DNA from: Oscillospiraceae bacterium
GTDB lineage: Bacteria; Bacillota; Clostridia; Oscillospirales; CAG-272
Reading direction: 5' to 3'
DNA length: 57,653 nt
NCBI GenBank assembly: GCA_015064845.1
Contig: SVRL01000010.1
Coordinates: 1 to 57,653 of the forward strand
Below the pieces are notes generated by a model. That model was not told the DNA's origin, ran no database searches, and saw only the letters and a list, made by a program, of their open reading frames with translations. Position numbers and translations under genes: made by a program. Shown in pieces: positions 25,435 to 33,859 of the stretch (position 1 is the stretch's first letter; every line of letters begins with the position of its first letter).

Positions 25435-25483
25435 ACAGTCAGAAAGAAGCGCGGCTTTCAATTTTCAATGAGAGGTATTTTTT

Positions 25484-26569
25484 ATGAAACTGAATATAGG
25501 AGAAACAATAAAGAAATTGCGAAAAGAAAGAGAGATCACGCAAGAAGAATTTGCGGAGATTCTCGGGGTATCTTGCCAATCCGTTTCACGTTGGGAAAAT
25601 AACTCATGTTATCCGGACATTGAGTTAATTCCGACTATTGCATCGTTTTTTAATATATCCACAGACAAGTTAATGGGTGTTGATGAAACTGCGGAAAAAA
25701 TAGCTGTAGAGCAATATTTGAATGATTTTCAGGAGGCAATCAGCGTCGGCAATATCGATGCGTGTATTCGTATTGCGCGTGCGGGAGTTGCAGAATTTCC
25801 TAACAACTATGCTCTCCTGAACAAACTGATGTATGCGTTGTTTCTTGCTACGAGTGATGATGCTGATATAGTAAATTGGGAAGAAAATAAACAGAAGTAC
25901 GATACAGAAATAGTTGCATTGGGTGAGCGTATAATAAAGTATTGTCCCGATACAAATATTAGGTATGAGGCAACCGAACGTCTTGCGTTTCATCATAGTG
26001 AAATGGGACGAAAAACAATCGGACGTTCTATATACGAAACACTTCCATCGATATATAATTGTCGAGAAAGTGCAATTTGGTGGGCATTATCGGAGGAGGA
26101 AAAATTACCTCACACAAGAAAATATATTAGTAAAGCATATCATATCTTGTACGATTCGCTGTATAGACTGATGGATTTGATTTCTGCAAACGATGCGCTT
26201 AAAGTCATAGACAAAATGGAGGCTTTAGACCGTCTGATGTACGATGACAATATACCGAATTTTACTTGGCGAAGCTCAAATATGGCACAACACCGTGCGA
26301 AATATTATATGAAATTAAATCGTTATGCCGAAGCTATCCAGCAATTGTCAATCTCTGTCCAAGCAGCGATTGAATTTGATAACCGTCCCGATGAATTAAA
26401 AATAAAATCAATTTTGCTGGGAGAAAAAACAGTAAATAAAATCGATTTTGAAACTGCCGATTCTCGCCCGTTGCGTGAGATTCTCCGCGACAAATGGCTC
26501 GCGGAAAAACATTTTGATCCAATTCGGGATACCAATGAATTTAAGTTCATTGTAGAACAATTGAAATAA
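25484..26569 (+). CDS. XRE-family transcriptional regulator with helical C-terminal domain
   Basis: This is a 361-residue protein. The N-terminal ~65 residues are a Cro/CI-type helix-turn-helix (GETIKKLRKEREITQEEFAE, VSCQSVSRWENNSCYPDIE, FFNISTDKLMG). The remaining ~290 residues are helical with tetratricopeptide-like spacing, as in many clostridial regulators that sense unknown signals. It has its own promoter carrying a palindrome over the -35, which suggests autoregulation. It opens the accessory segment right of tRNA-Glu. Target genes are unknown; the membrane-protein gene downstream is a candidate. Confidence 0.85.
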   Translation: MKLNIGETIKKLRKEREITQEEFAEILGVSCQSVSRWENNSCYPDIELIPTIASFFNISTDKLMGVDETAEKIAVEQYLNDFQEAISVGNIDACIRIARAGVAEFPNNYALLNKLMYALFLATSDDADIVNWEENKQKYDTEIVALGERIIKYCPDTNIRYEATERLAFHHSEMGRKTIGRSIYETLPSIYNCRESAIWWALSEEEKLPHTRKYISKAYHILYDSLYRLMDLISANDALKVIDKMEALDRLMYDDNIPNFTWRSSNMAQHRAKYYMKLNRYAEAIQQLSISVQAAIEFDNRPDELKIKSILLGEKTVNKIDFETADSRPLREILRDKWLAEKHFDPIRDTNEFKFIVEQLK

Positions 26570-26895
26570 TTTTTTCTTTATCTTCTTCATATTAAAATAT
26601 TAAAAATCCGAAATGACGAAAAGTTTGAATGTTGGGATTAACAGTTCAGTTGAATCCATATCAACGAATGCGTTATTGATTCTACAAGATTATCATGATA
26701 TAATAACCATGCTTCGAAGTGAATGAACAATAAACAAAGGAAATGATGGTTTATTTATCGGAAAATCAAAAAAATATGACATGATGAAAAAAATAATAAG
26801 AAATTCCCCAACCTTTTTCCTTTTTACGACACTATATAAATAGAATCCGGATTCAGTGAAAAACAAAACATTATTTTAATAACGGAGGAAACGGC
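26570..26895 (+). promoter_or_regulatory. Gene-free stretch with one promoter
   Basis: A promoter with -35 TTGATT (26676-26681), 17-bp spacer and -10 TATAAT (26699-26704) would give the next gene a leader of about 185 bases. A 13-codon ORF with an AAAGGA site lies within it. No terminator hairpin was found, so attenuation is not supported. Otherwise A/T-rich. Confidence 0.5.
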
Positions 26896-27585
26896 ATGGA
26901 TCACAAAAGAAATCTGAATTATTTCAACAGCTCGGACAAATGGTATTATATTGGTCTGCCAATCGGCATTCTTGGATGTATTCTTTTTGTCAGTGCATTA
27001 TTTTACTTTTATTTTATCCCCTATCAGTTGCCGATAGGAATGCTTTTAACGGTAATTGGAGCAACAATTGCTTTTCTACCGTATTCTCGCTGTGCCAAAG
27101 AATCGGAAATTGATGAAATCATCCAATTGATATCGGAAAACTATTCCAAAGAGTTATCCGATCAATTCTCATTTGAAAAAGAGCTTGTCAAAAACATGGA
27201 ACCTTTGACAGTCGGCGGATATATATATGAAGAAAATCTCCCCATGCGCCGAGGACGGAGTGATCGCATGTGCCGCACATCACAATACAGCGTAGCAAAA
27301 ATTTTCTGCATGAAATACGGTATCGTCGTTTCCGCAAAATCATTCTCTTTGATTGATTCTTCAGAGAACGAATATACGGATTCTTATTCTTTTACCGATC
27401 TGGATGATGTGTCCGTCATTGATGAGTACTTTGTATGCAAAGATCAATCAAAAATCAAAACTTCTTATTTTGTTGTCAAAAAAGACGGGAATGATATTCT
27501 TCGTTTGCCTGTCAAGCATGACGTAGCAATCGAGAAATACTGCAATCTAATCAATGAAATGATACGCAAAACGAAAAATACATAA
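26896..27585 (+). CDS. Two-helix membrane protein of unknown function
   Basis: This is a 229-residue protein. Two membrane helices lie close together at residues ~17-38 (YYIGLPIGILGCILFVSALF) and ~45-63 (LPIGMLLTVIGATIAFLPYS), followed by a cytoplasmic domain with EESEIDEIIQL-type helices and then mostly beta sequence (YVVKKDGNDILRLPVK). No known motif. A strong AACGGAGGAAACGGC sits before the ATG. It is a single gene ended by a bidirectional terminator. Confidence 0.65.
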   Translation: MDHKRNLNYFNSSDKWYYIGLPIGILGCILFVSALFYFYFIPYQLPIGMLLTVIGATIAFLPYSRCAKESEIDEIIQLISENYSKELSDQFSFEKELVKNMEPLTVGGYIYEENLPMRRGRSDRMCRTSQYSVAKIFCMKYGIVVSAKSFSLIDSSENEYTDSYSFTDLDDVSVIDEYFVCKDQSKIKTSYFVVKKDGNDILRLPVKHDVAIEKYCNLINEMIRKTKNT

Positions 27586-27628
27586 TACGAAACAAAATTT
27601 CTATGAACGGTAAAATATAAATACTCAT

Positions 27629-27666
27629 AATGCCGAGAGTCAAAGCAACGCTCTCGGCATTTTATT
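27629..27666. terminator. Bidirectional terminator
   Basis: AATGCCGAGAG pairs perfectly with CTCTCGGCATT over an 11-base loop, followed by TTATTT on the plus strand. It ends the membrane protein gene and the convergent S51 gene. Confidence 0.8.
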
Positions 27667-28244
27667 TAATCTTTAACAATTATAGATTGGTCATCTTTTA
27701 ATGCAATGACTGCATATTTCCTCGCCGCAATCAAATTTTCATAATCCTGCTTTCGCTCTTCGGTATAATGACAAATCAAAATGCCGTCATATAATCCCAA
27801 TCCCGAAAGATCTGTTAAACCGAAAGTATCTTTATCATATTTCTCAACATGAGAAATATTTGCGGTCGCAATATGTGCGCCGGCGCTACCGCCGATATAG
27901 ATAGCACCCTTCTGTATATAATCCACGATTACTTTATCCAATCCCGCTTCGCGGATTAACTTCATTGTACCAAAGGTGTTTCCGCCGCTAATGTAAATCA
28001 CGTCAATATCAAGATGGAAATACGGCATAGGGTCAAAATAACTTGCCACATAGAGATTCTTCCTTTGAAATCCAAATGAAGCAAGACGGGTTTCATACAT
28101 ACCGCTTTGAATTTTTTTCGGCGTGACCTTTTCATTCGGAAAATAAAGCACTTTGCACTCCGATACAGGCTTGCAAAGATTATCAATTATAAACTTTGCA
28201 GACGTAGGATTTCCAAAATCGCAAGATGATAGTATAAGTTTCAT
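27666..28244 (-). CDS. Peptidase S51 / class I glutamine amidotransferase-like protein
   Basis: This is a 192-residue protein of the dipeptidase E fold. The nucleophile serine lies in IYIGGSAGAHIA, preceded by VIYISGGNTFGTM. Upstream is the typical KLILSSCDF N-terminus. Family members cleave Asp-X dipeptides or cyanophycin-derived peptides; this short form is often found in resistance or detoxification neighbourhoods with unknown substrate. It overlaps the preceding GNAT gene by four bases (ATGA), so it is translationally coupled, and it is the last gene of the attenuator-led cluster. Confidence 0.85.
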   Translation of the reverse strand: MKLILSSCDFGNPTSAKFIIDNLCKPVSECKVLYFPNEKVTPKKIQSGMYETRLASFGFQRKNLYVASYFDPMPYFHLDIDVIYISGGNTFGTMKLIREAGLDKVIVDYIQKGAIYIGGSAGAHIATANISHVEKYDKDTFGLTDLSGLGLYDGILICHYTEERKQDYENLIAARKYAVIALKDDQSIIVKD

Positions 28245-28801
28245 TTCTTTCTCAAATCCTTTTGCATAAAATATTCTTTTTGTTTTCGTCCGTCCTTTAA
28301 TTTGAACGCATTCGGACGCTCGCCAACAATCCGAAATCCATATTTTTCATAAAGCGCTCTTGAACGGTCATTACCTTCCAAAAATTCAAGCTCGACGATT
28401 TCTGTCTCAGGTCTCGCTTCTGCTGCGGACATCAGCTCTGCAAACATAGCCGAACCGATTCCGAGATTCCAATATTCTTTGAGGATTGCAATCGCAACAC
28501 CCGCACGGTGAGAAGTTTTGATTCCACCCTTAAAATTGATTTCACAGTTTCCCGCAATTTCTCCGTCAATATAACAAGTGATAACCAAAACATTTCGGGA
28601 ATTTCGGCGACTTTGAATCCATTTTTCTTCGCTTTCAACGGTTGCCCCTTCCCATTCTTCGGGATAACGGGCAAGGAAATCCGTCTCACCGCAGGATTTC
28701 TTTATGTAGTTCAGCAACTTTTCCGCATCGCAGGCGCACGGACTTTTCAAGATGGCGGTTCTGCCATCCTTCAATATTATTTTTTTATCTTCAAAAATCA
28801 T
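28241..28801 (-). CDS. GNAT-family N-acetyltransferase
   Basis: This 186-residue protein contains the GNAT core: an N-terminal substrate strand region (ILKDGRTAILKSP), then VAIAILKEYWNLGIGSAMF, the acetyl-CoA pyrophosphate-binding motif A (Q/RxxGxG/A in the form NLGIGSA), and LEFLEGNDRSRALYEKYGFR, motif B. It is related to RimI-like and small-molecule acetyltransferases. The start at 28801 uses AAAGGAG; an ATG 21 bases earlier overlaps that site. Substrate unknown; the context points to drug or metabolite modification. Confidence 0.85.
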   Translation of the reverse strand: MIFEDKKIILKDGRTAILKSPCACDAEKLLNYIKKSCGETDFLARYPEEWEGATVESEEKWIQSRRNSRNVLVITCYIDGEIAGNCEINFKGGIKTSHRAGVAIAILKEYWNLGIGSAMFAELMSAAEARPETEIVELEFLEGNDRSRALYEKYGFRIVGERPNAFKLKDGRKQKEYFMQKDLRKK

Positions 28802-28806
28802 AAAAT

Positions 28807-29814
28807 TTAATCTCCTTTCCATTCAAGATAACCGCTCGTAAACGGTAAATGGTCAAATTTTTTCGTTCCGATATGAACAAATCCGTTTTGAATATACCAA
28901 TTTTTCAAAACGGCGCTTTCCTCAATGATACCGATTTTTATTACATAACCGCCCGATGCTTTCACGACATCCTTTGCGTGATCGAGAAGCAATTTACCAA
29001 AGCCATTGTGTCTGTACTCCGGTAACACGGCAAGGTTGTGAAGCTCGTAAACATTGTCACTTTCTTTGGAGAGCGACATATATCCGATAATCTTCTTACC
29101 GGCATATAGTGCGTACATTTTCCATTCCAAATTTTTCTGCGTTTCAAGAAAAGAAAGAGGGATAAAGCTCGTATGCTTCGGACAGTTTTCTTTCGTCAAT
29201 CCAAACTGATCTGCCACAGTACGGAAGCTCTGATGAATGACATCCAGACACTCTTGCAGCTCATTCTGCTCAACCTCATAAATCATCGGCAAGGAAACGC
29301 CCGCTGGGTCAAATGTTTCGCTTACTGTCTTTTTGAACATAGAGAGAAGCGGAGCATCTTCACTCCAACGTGTCCTTTCGCCTGTATCGCAGTAACCGGC
29401 GCTCTGATAGCATTTGCGGTTTTTCTCCATATCTTCCGGAAAATCAACATAGTAGAATCTTGCATCCGGGAACTCTTTCTCGCAGAGTAAAATAGCCTTT
29501 CTCGCAATTCCTTTATTTTGATGGTCCGGGTGAATGTAAACTCGTGCCAGGTAGTATTCACCCGTGCCGATCTCATCGGTAGGACTTCGTTTTCCGTACA
29601 GACGATAGAAGATACCACCAACAATTTTCCCGTCAAGCAGAATAGTAAAATGACGGTAAAATTTGTTAAGTCTGCGAAGAATATCTTCCGAACCTCTGAG
29701 GAACGGATTTCCTTTGTCATGGAATTTTTCGTACAAAGGCTTAAAAGCTGCTTTCTGTATTTTTGATAATTCCTCGGCTTCCGAGGCATTTGTGATTTTA
29801 ATTGATATACTCAT
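28807..29814 (-). CDS. Double-GNAT acetyltransferase (two fused GNAT domains)
   Basis: This 335-residue protein has two complete GNAT domains in tandem. The first (~1-160) has the acetyl-CoA site in VYIHPDHQNKGIARKAI and FYYVDFPEDMEKNRKCYQSAGY. The second (~175-335) has LAVLPEYRHNGFGKLLL and KNWYIQNGFVHIGTKKF. Both motif A loops look intact. Two-domain GNATs include antibiotic and mycothiol-type acetyltransferases. It follows the methyltransferase gene by only four bases and precedes a third GNAT domain protein, so three acetyltransferase domains are made from one transcript. Confidence 0.87.
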   Translation of the reverse strand: MSISIKITNASEAEELSKIQKAAFKPLYEKFHDKGNPFLRGSEDILRRLNKFYRHFTILLDGKIVGGIFYRLYGKRSPTDEIGTGEYYLARVYIHPDHQNKGIARKAILLCEKEFPDARFYYVDFPEDMEKNRKCYQSAGYCDTGERTRWSEDAPLLSMFKKTVSETFDPAGVSLPMIYEVEQNELQECLDVIHQSFRTVADQFGLTKENCPKHTSFIPLSFLETQKNLEWKMYALYAGKKIIGYMSLSKESDNVYELHNLAVLPEYRHNGFGKLLLDHAKDVVKASGGYVIKIGIIEESAVLKNWYIQNGFVHIGTKKFDHLPFTSGYLEWKGD

Positions 29815-29818
29815 AACT

Positions 29819-30610
29819 CTATTCCTTTCTGAAAATATCCAGCATATGATTCGTCGTACCGATCATATCGGGACGTTCACAAATGCAAAGATGATATTTC
29901 ATATACATATCAAACATCTTTTCATCCATTCCGTCGATCTCACTGCCGATAAAATGCGTCAGCATATCCGTACCAACGTAATGCAATCTTTCCGTATGAA
30001 AATCTTCCATCAATACGTCCACGTCTTCTTTGCGGTAAAGAGCAAAAATTTCTTTCGGCGTAGAAGACAGCTTAAAAGTTTCAAAATCAATCAGTTCGTC
30101 ATACACTCCGCACCGAAAAGCGCCTCTGCGAAAACCGAATTGATATACCGTCATATCGTTATTACAGTAAGCGGCAAACACAACACCGCCCTTTTTCGTT
30201 ACTCTGAGAGCTTCGCCCATCGCGGCTTTCCGATCTTCTTCCGTATAAAGATGGTACATCGGACCAAGAAGCAATGTAATATCATATTGTTCCGAATCAA
30301 TATCGGCAAGCAAAACGGCATCGCCTTGCATAACCGTAATGTTTTCCGATGGCTCCGTATTTTGTTTGAACACCTCAATATTACATTCCATCAATTCAAC
30401 GGCATCGACCCGATAGCCGTTTCTTGCAAAATAGTGGGAATACCGTCCCGTTCCTGCGCCGATTTCGATGATTTTCATATCGGGCTTCAAATATTTTTCA
30501 ATATAATGTACAGTTGTTAAAAATTCCACCTTTCCGCAATGTAAGGAAAGTCTTGCATCTTCATCATGCGTTTCATAATAATTTTTAAGCGCTTCCATTC
30601 TTTCCATCAT
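29819..30610 (-). CDS. Class I SAM-dependent methyltransferase
   Basis: This is a 263-residue protein. Motif I is IIEIGAGTGRYSHYFARNGY (residues ~47-66), followed by an acidic end of strand 2 (VDAVELMECN), motif post-II ITVMQGDAVLLAD, and ITLLLGPMYHLYTEEDR, the class I Rossmann order. Substrate unknown. It is the first structural gene after a promoter, 33-codon leader ORF and terminator (30649-30891), an arrangement typical of drug-inducible resistance genes. The start has AAAGGAAGAAG in front of tandem ATGs. Whether it methylates a drug, a metabolite or rRNA cannot be told from sequence. Confidence 0.87.
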   Translation of the reverse strand: MMERMEALKNYYETHDEDARLSLHCGKVEFLTTVHYIEKYLKPDMKIIEIGAGTGRYSHYFARNGYRVDAVELMECNIEVFKQNTEPSENITVMQGDAVLLADIDSEQYDITLLLGPMYHLYTEEDRKAAMGEALRVTKKGGVVFAAYCNNDMTVYQFGFRRGAFRCGVYDELIDFETFKLSSTPKEIFALYRKEDVDVLMEDFHTERLHYVGTDMLTHFIGSEIDGMDEKMFDMYMKYHLCICERPDMIGTTNHMLDIFRKE

Positions 30611-30648
30611 TCTTCTTCCTTTCCAAACAGTTAAATTTAAAAAAATAA

Positions 30649-30685
30649 ACGGCGCAAATCGAATAAAACTCCGACTTGCACCGTC
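30649..30685 (-). terminator. Attenuator terminator in the methyltransferase leader
   Basis: On the minus strand CGGTGCAAGTCG (30683-30672) pairs with CGATTTGCGCCG (30661-30650): 12 of 12 pairs, two of them G-U, loop of 10, then TTTATTTTTTT. It lies 39 bp before the methyltransferase start. The 5' arm can instead pair with 30761-30749 in the leader ORF. Confidence 0.85.
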
Positions 30686-30728
30686 ATGATCCTAAATATT
30701 CTATCATCCTATCTATAATATCAATAGG

Positions 30729-30830
30729 TTATACTGAATTTTGGGTACGACAATACAAGCCCGGCGAAATTTCCCATTCGACGCGCTTCATATCAGTATA
30801 CACGTTAAGCATAAACATATAAACTGCCAT
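30729..30830 (-). CDS. 33-residue leader peptide of the methyltransferase/acetyltransferase cluster
   Basis: This small ORF reads MAVYMFMLNVYTDMKRVEWE followed by ISPGLYCRTQNSV. It starts 26 bases after the expected transcription start, with GAAAGGA eight bases before the ATG. Codons 24-28 contain GGCTTGTATTGTC, which pairs without interruption (13 pairs, four G-U, extendable to 15) with the 5' arm of the downstream terminator. A ribosome stalled early in the ORF would free this segment, form the antiterminator and allow read-through; free translation to the stop would cover it and permit termination. The ORF and pairings are seen directly; regulation by an antibiotic is inferred. Confidence 0.75.
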   Translation of the reverse strand: MAVYMFMLNVYTDMKRVEWEISPGLYCRTQNSV

Positions 30831-30862
30831 TGCCGTAATCCTTTCAAAAAAATAATGGATTT

Positions 30863-30891
30863 ATCTTATCACAATTCTCTCGTGATGTCAA
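30863..30891 (-). promoter_or_regulatory. Promoter of the leader and the methyltransferase-GNAT-GNAT-S51 cluster
   Basis: -35 TTGACA (30886-30891), 17-bp spacer, -10 TAAGAT (30863-30868), minus strand. It is the only good promoter between the HAD gene and the methyltransferase gene. Confidence 0.8.
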
Positions 30892-30978
30892 TAGTTATTC
30901 TTAAAAATCTTCGAGATTCACAGAGGATAAAGAATACGCACTCCGAAAAGCACGGTCACAAAAACGAACCGAAAACAA

Positions 30979-31479
30979 TCAACTCTCATTTTCACAGTTC
31001 AACAAACGAATCGCTTCAAGCAGATGCTTTTCTTCAAGACCTCTGCCGATTCGATAGCTCGTGCTCACCAGATATTCCAGCAGCTCTCCCCATCCGAAAC
31101 GGTTATCATCCAATATAACAAAATGTGTCACCGTTTTATTTTTATCCAACCACATTCGGATTTCTTCCGCGCGGTCATTGCTTGAAAGTACGGGAGTTTT
31201 ATCATAAATCTCCAATTGATACACAGCAAACAAAGCAGTCATGTCCTTACCAACGGAATCACACAGTGACAGATTCCGATTCCAATGTGTTCTCCATGAC
31301 GATGACAACACGATTTTCGCCTGCGTTTCATCAACGACCCGCTTGATCAGCGGCAATCTCGTTTCATCAATATTTCCGTCATTTTCTTTGCGCTCGCGAT
31401 CGTAAGCCGATGAATTGAGTACACCGTCGATATCAAGGAAAATTACCTTTATATTTTCTGTGATATCATTGTTGCGCAT
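30979..31479 (-). CDS. HAD-type phosphatase-like protein (SAK HAD domain)
   Basis: This is a 166-residue protein. Motif I IKVIFLDIDGVLNS contains the DxDG of HAD enzymes; motif II is VLSSSWRTHWN; the acidic motif IV is VILDDNRFGWGEL. The SSSWR form and short length match the HAD domain of Swiss-army-knife RNA-repair proteins (HAD_SAK type), a nucleotide-phosphatase group. The start at 31479 has GGGAGGGAGG; the ATG 18 bases upstream overlaps it. RNA or nucleotide substrates are suggested by family only. It stands between the attenuator cluster and the carbohydrate genes. Confidence 0.8.
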   Translation of the reverse strand: MRNNDITENIKVIFLDIDGVLNSSAYDRERKENDGNIDETRLPLIKRVVDETQAKIVLSSSWRTHWNRNLSLCDSVGKDMTALFAVYQLEIYDKTPVLSSNDRAEEIRMWLDKNKTVTHFVILDDNRFGWGELLEYLVSTSYRIGRGLEEKHLLEAIRLLNCENES

Positions 31480-31529
31480 AGATATCCTCCCTCCCATATT
31501 TTAACGATCAAATTTTTCAAAAGATACCG

Positions 31530-33818
31530 TCAATATTCCTTGATTCCAAAGCCTTCCAAGATACAGGAGTCGAAACAGTACCGATTTTTCAAAGAATATA
31601 CAAATGTTCCGGCATTTTCATTGGTTTGAATATACAAAACCCCGTTCTCGCATTCGGCTTTACATCCGTAGCAAAGAAAAGTTCCATCTTCATTTTCATG
31701 CAGAAAAGCTTTATTCATCACGGTTTCTTCCATACATTTGAAAATTTCGTGAACGTCGTTATCACAGCAACCGCCTTGACGGTCTGCTTTTTCATCCTGA
31801 TAACCGTCCATAATCAAAGGACAAAATTCATAACCGCCGACAACCTTTTGTTCTCCGACACGGTACCAACCGGAAATCATGGGAATATAACACTCTCCAA
31901 ATTCACCCATCACATATTTTCCGCGATATGCAGGTTCATAGGCTTCCACGAATTGATATCCGTCTTTTACGGGCTTCTCCGTATCGGGTACGAATATTCT
32001 CCCTTTGACATAAGGCTGACTGCAATAAGCCCAATGTAATTCCCCGTTTTCATCAACCAATTGCATACAGCTTCCCATCAGATTCATAAGATCGACAAGA
32101 TATTCCTTTTTCCCTGTCAGCAGATAGAGATAATATTTTGCATAACCCGTCCAACCCGTCCAGCCGTGAGGACTGTTCAGCATATTGACGCGGATCATCA
32201 CATCATATTGCGCTTCCCAATAACGAAGAGAAGCTCCGTTGCAGCGGGCATCGGGAATCAATTGCTGTTCCAGACAGGAATGAAGTTTCATCATATATTC
32301 CGTCGCGCGGATATACGGTTCTCTTTCCTGCTCGGGCAAAGTCAGCGCAAACATTCCGATCTGCAAGGCAGAACAGGAAATCATGCCGTCCTCCAGTGTC
32401 ATTTCACCCTCAGTCTGAATATTATCCAGATTTCGTACAAGCTCATCCACCGCTTTCTTTGCAGAAGCATAATGGATTTTCGCTTTTTCCCGAAGCGCGG
32501 GAATTCCGCTTTTTTCTTCTGCCGCAGAAAGCTCCAGCATGGATTTTGCAATATAAAGCACGCAGGTATAATGCTTTTTCCGATTGCGGTACGCGCCCGT
32601 TTCATCCTGCGCATCAATCAAAAACGCAGCAAAACGGGAAGCCTTTTCCAAATATATTTGCTTATGCTCGGGATCTGCCTCATACATATCCGTAAGCAAA
32701 CTGATCAAACCCGCCGTATTCTGAATCCGCTTGGGAATAGTGATCGGAACACAATTTTCCATATCGAACATATACGGCATAAATTCATCAAACGCCGCGT
32801 ATGCTTTTTCTCCGTAAACACGGTCTTTCGTATGCTTATAATATAAGAAAGAAGAAAACAAACCGTAAAAGCTTTCGGTATGTGTGGATGCCTTGGGCGG
32901 CTTTGCCATCGCGCATTTGGCAGCGCACGTCAAATAATGCTCCCACGGCTGACGGACGAAGAAAAGTGCCTCGCATTGTTTTCCGTTTTCCGATGTTATC
33001 GTAAGTGTATACCGTCCGGGTAAGGAAAGACAAGGATTCCGCTCTGTTTTGATCGTACCGTCGGGACAGGAAAGAACTGCCGTTGTTTTTTCATTGCAAA
33101 AAATTTCGGCTTGAAGAAGCTCTCCCGGCTCCTTGGTATATTTTTCAGAATCCACAAGAGGAATTTCGGCTATGAAAGAAAGCTTGCGTTTGATATCGCT
33201 TTTCTTTTCCACGGGAATGAAAAATATCGTATTCCGATAAGATTCTTCCTTACGCAAAATCTTTTGCTTCTGCGGATGACGTTCGGGAAGTACCGTATTC
33301 TGATAAAAAAGAATATCTGTACCCAAAATCCGATGCAATCCCTCTTTTTTCATTTTCGTCAGAGGATCTTCGGAATAATTGTATACAATATCATAAGAAG
33401 CAACGGGGTCTGACGTGGCAATTGCCAGCGCGTTTTCTTCCGTATTCATATAATATCCCCAAAGATGCGTTTTTTCGCAACGTAGCAAGGTCGGGAAAAA
33501 TTTTTCATGCCAAAAGGGATATTTTTCCATATAGGTATCCACACCAACGTGCATACCGATTTTACCGCAAAAATCTTCCCCTCGGTTTTCAATACCGATA
33601 TGCAAGCAGATATGCTCCTCTGCTTTTTCATACCGAAGAGAAAAGAAAATCTCCCGATAATTTCCCAAAAATCCCGTTTCGCAAGGAATCAAAGAAATTT
33701 CCTCCGCACCCGTTTCGGTTTCAATAAAAAAGCCTTGTCTTTCCGAAAAAAACGGAACGGTAAAGCCGTCTTTTTGAATCGACTTTATTTTATCTGCACT
33801 GTAAAAATCCACGTTCAT
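31530..33818 (-). CDS. Large protein of unknown function, probably carbohydrate-active ((alpha/alpha)-barrel-like)
   Basis: This is a 762-residue protein without signal peptide, so cytoplasmic. The N-terminal third is beta-rich (a possible beta-sandwich). From about residue 300 it is helical with a repeating pattern such as TAGLISLLTDMYEADPEHKQ, EKASRFAAFLIDAQDETGAY and YTCVLYIAKSMLELS, resembling the six-hairpin barrels of glycoside hydrolases and polysaccharide lyases. No catalytic motif can be named with confidence. It follows a Gfo/Idh/MocA dehydrogenase by 41 bp under one promoter, which supports a sugar or sugar-acid pathway. Start at 33818 after AAGGAG. Alternative: a purely structural homologue without hydrolase activity. 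Confidence 0.6.
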   Translation of the reverse strand: MNVDFYSADKIKSIQKDGFTVPFFSERQGFFIETETGAEEISLIPCETGFLGNYREIFFSLRYEKAEEHICLHIGIENRGEDFCGKIGMHVGVDTYMEKYPFWHEKFFPTLLRCEKTHLWGYYMNTEENALAIATSDPVASYDIVYNYSEDPLTKMKKEGLHRILGTDILFYQNTVLPERHPQKQKILRKEESYRNTIFFIPVEKKSDIKRKLSFIAEIPLVDSEKYTKEPGELLQAEIFCNEKTTAVLSCPDGTIKTERNPCLSLPGRYTLTITSENGKQCEALFFVRQPWEHYLTCAAKCAMAKPPKASTHTESFYGLFSSFLYYKHTKDRVYGEKAYAAFDEFMPYMFDMENCVPITIPKRIQNTAGLISLLTDMYEADPEHKQIYLEKASRFAAFLIDAQDETGAYRNRKKHYTCVLYIAKSMLELSAAEEKSGIPALREKAKIHYASAKKAVDELVRNLDNIQTEGEMTLEDGMISCSALQIGMFALTLPEQEREPYIRATEYMMKLHSCLEQQLIPDARCNGASLRYWEAQYDVMIRVNMLNSPHGWTGWTGYAKYYLYLLTGKKEYLVDLMNLMGSCMQLVDENGELHWAYCSQPYVKGRIFVPDTEKPVKDGYQFVEAYEPAYRGKYVMGEFGECYIPMISGWYRVGEQKVVGGYEFCPLIMDGYQDEKADRQGGCCDNDVHEIFKCMEETVMNKAFLHENEDGTFLCYGCKAECENGVLYIQTNENAGTFVYSLKNRYCFDSCILEGFGIKEY

Positions 33819-33859
33819 AATATGTTCTCCTTCCAGAAAACAAACGGATTTTACCGTTC

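Noticed and set aside
26740-26790. 13-codon ORF with AAAGGA site in the leader of the two-helix membrane protein, as an attenuator
   Set aside because: No terminator hairpin follows, so the logic seen at 30.6-30.9 kb is missing.
25035-31500. Genomic island inserted at tRNA-Glu
   Set aside because: The gene content looks accessory, but there is no integrase and no second copy of the tRNA 3' end in the window.
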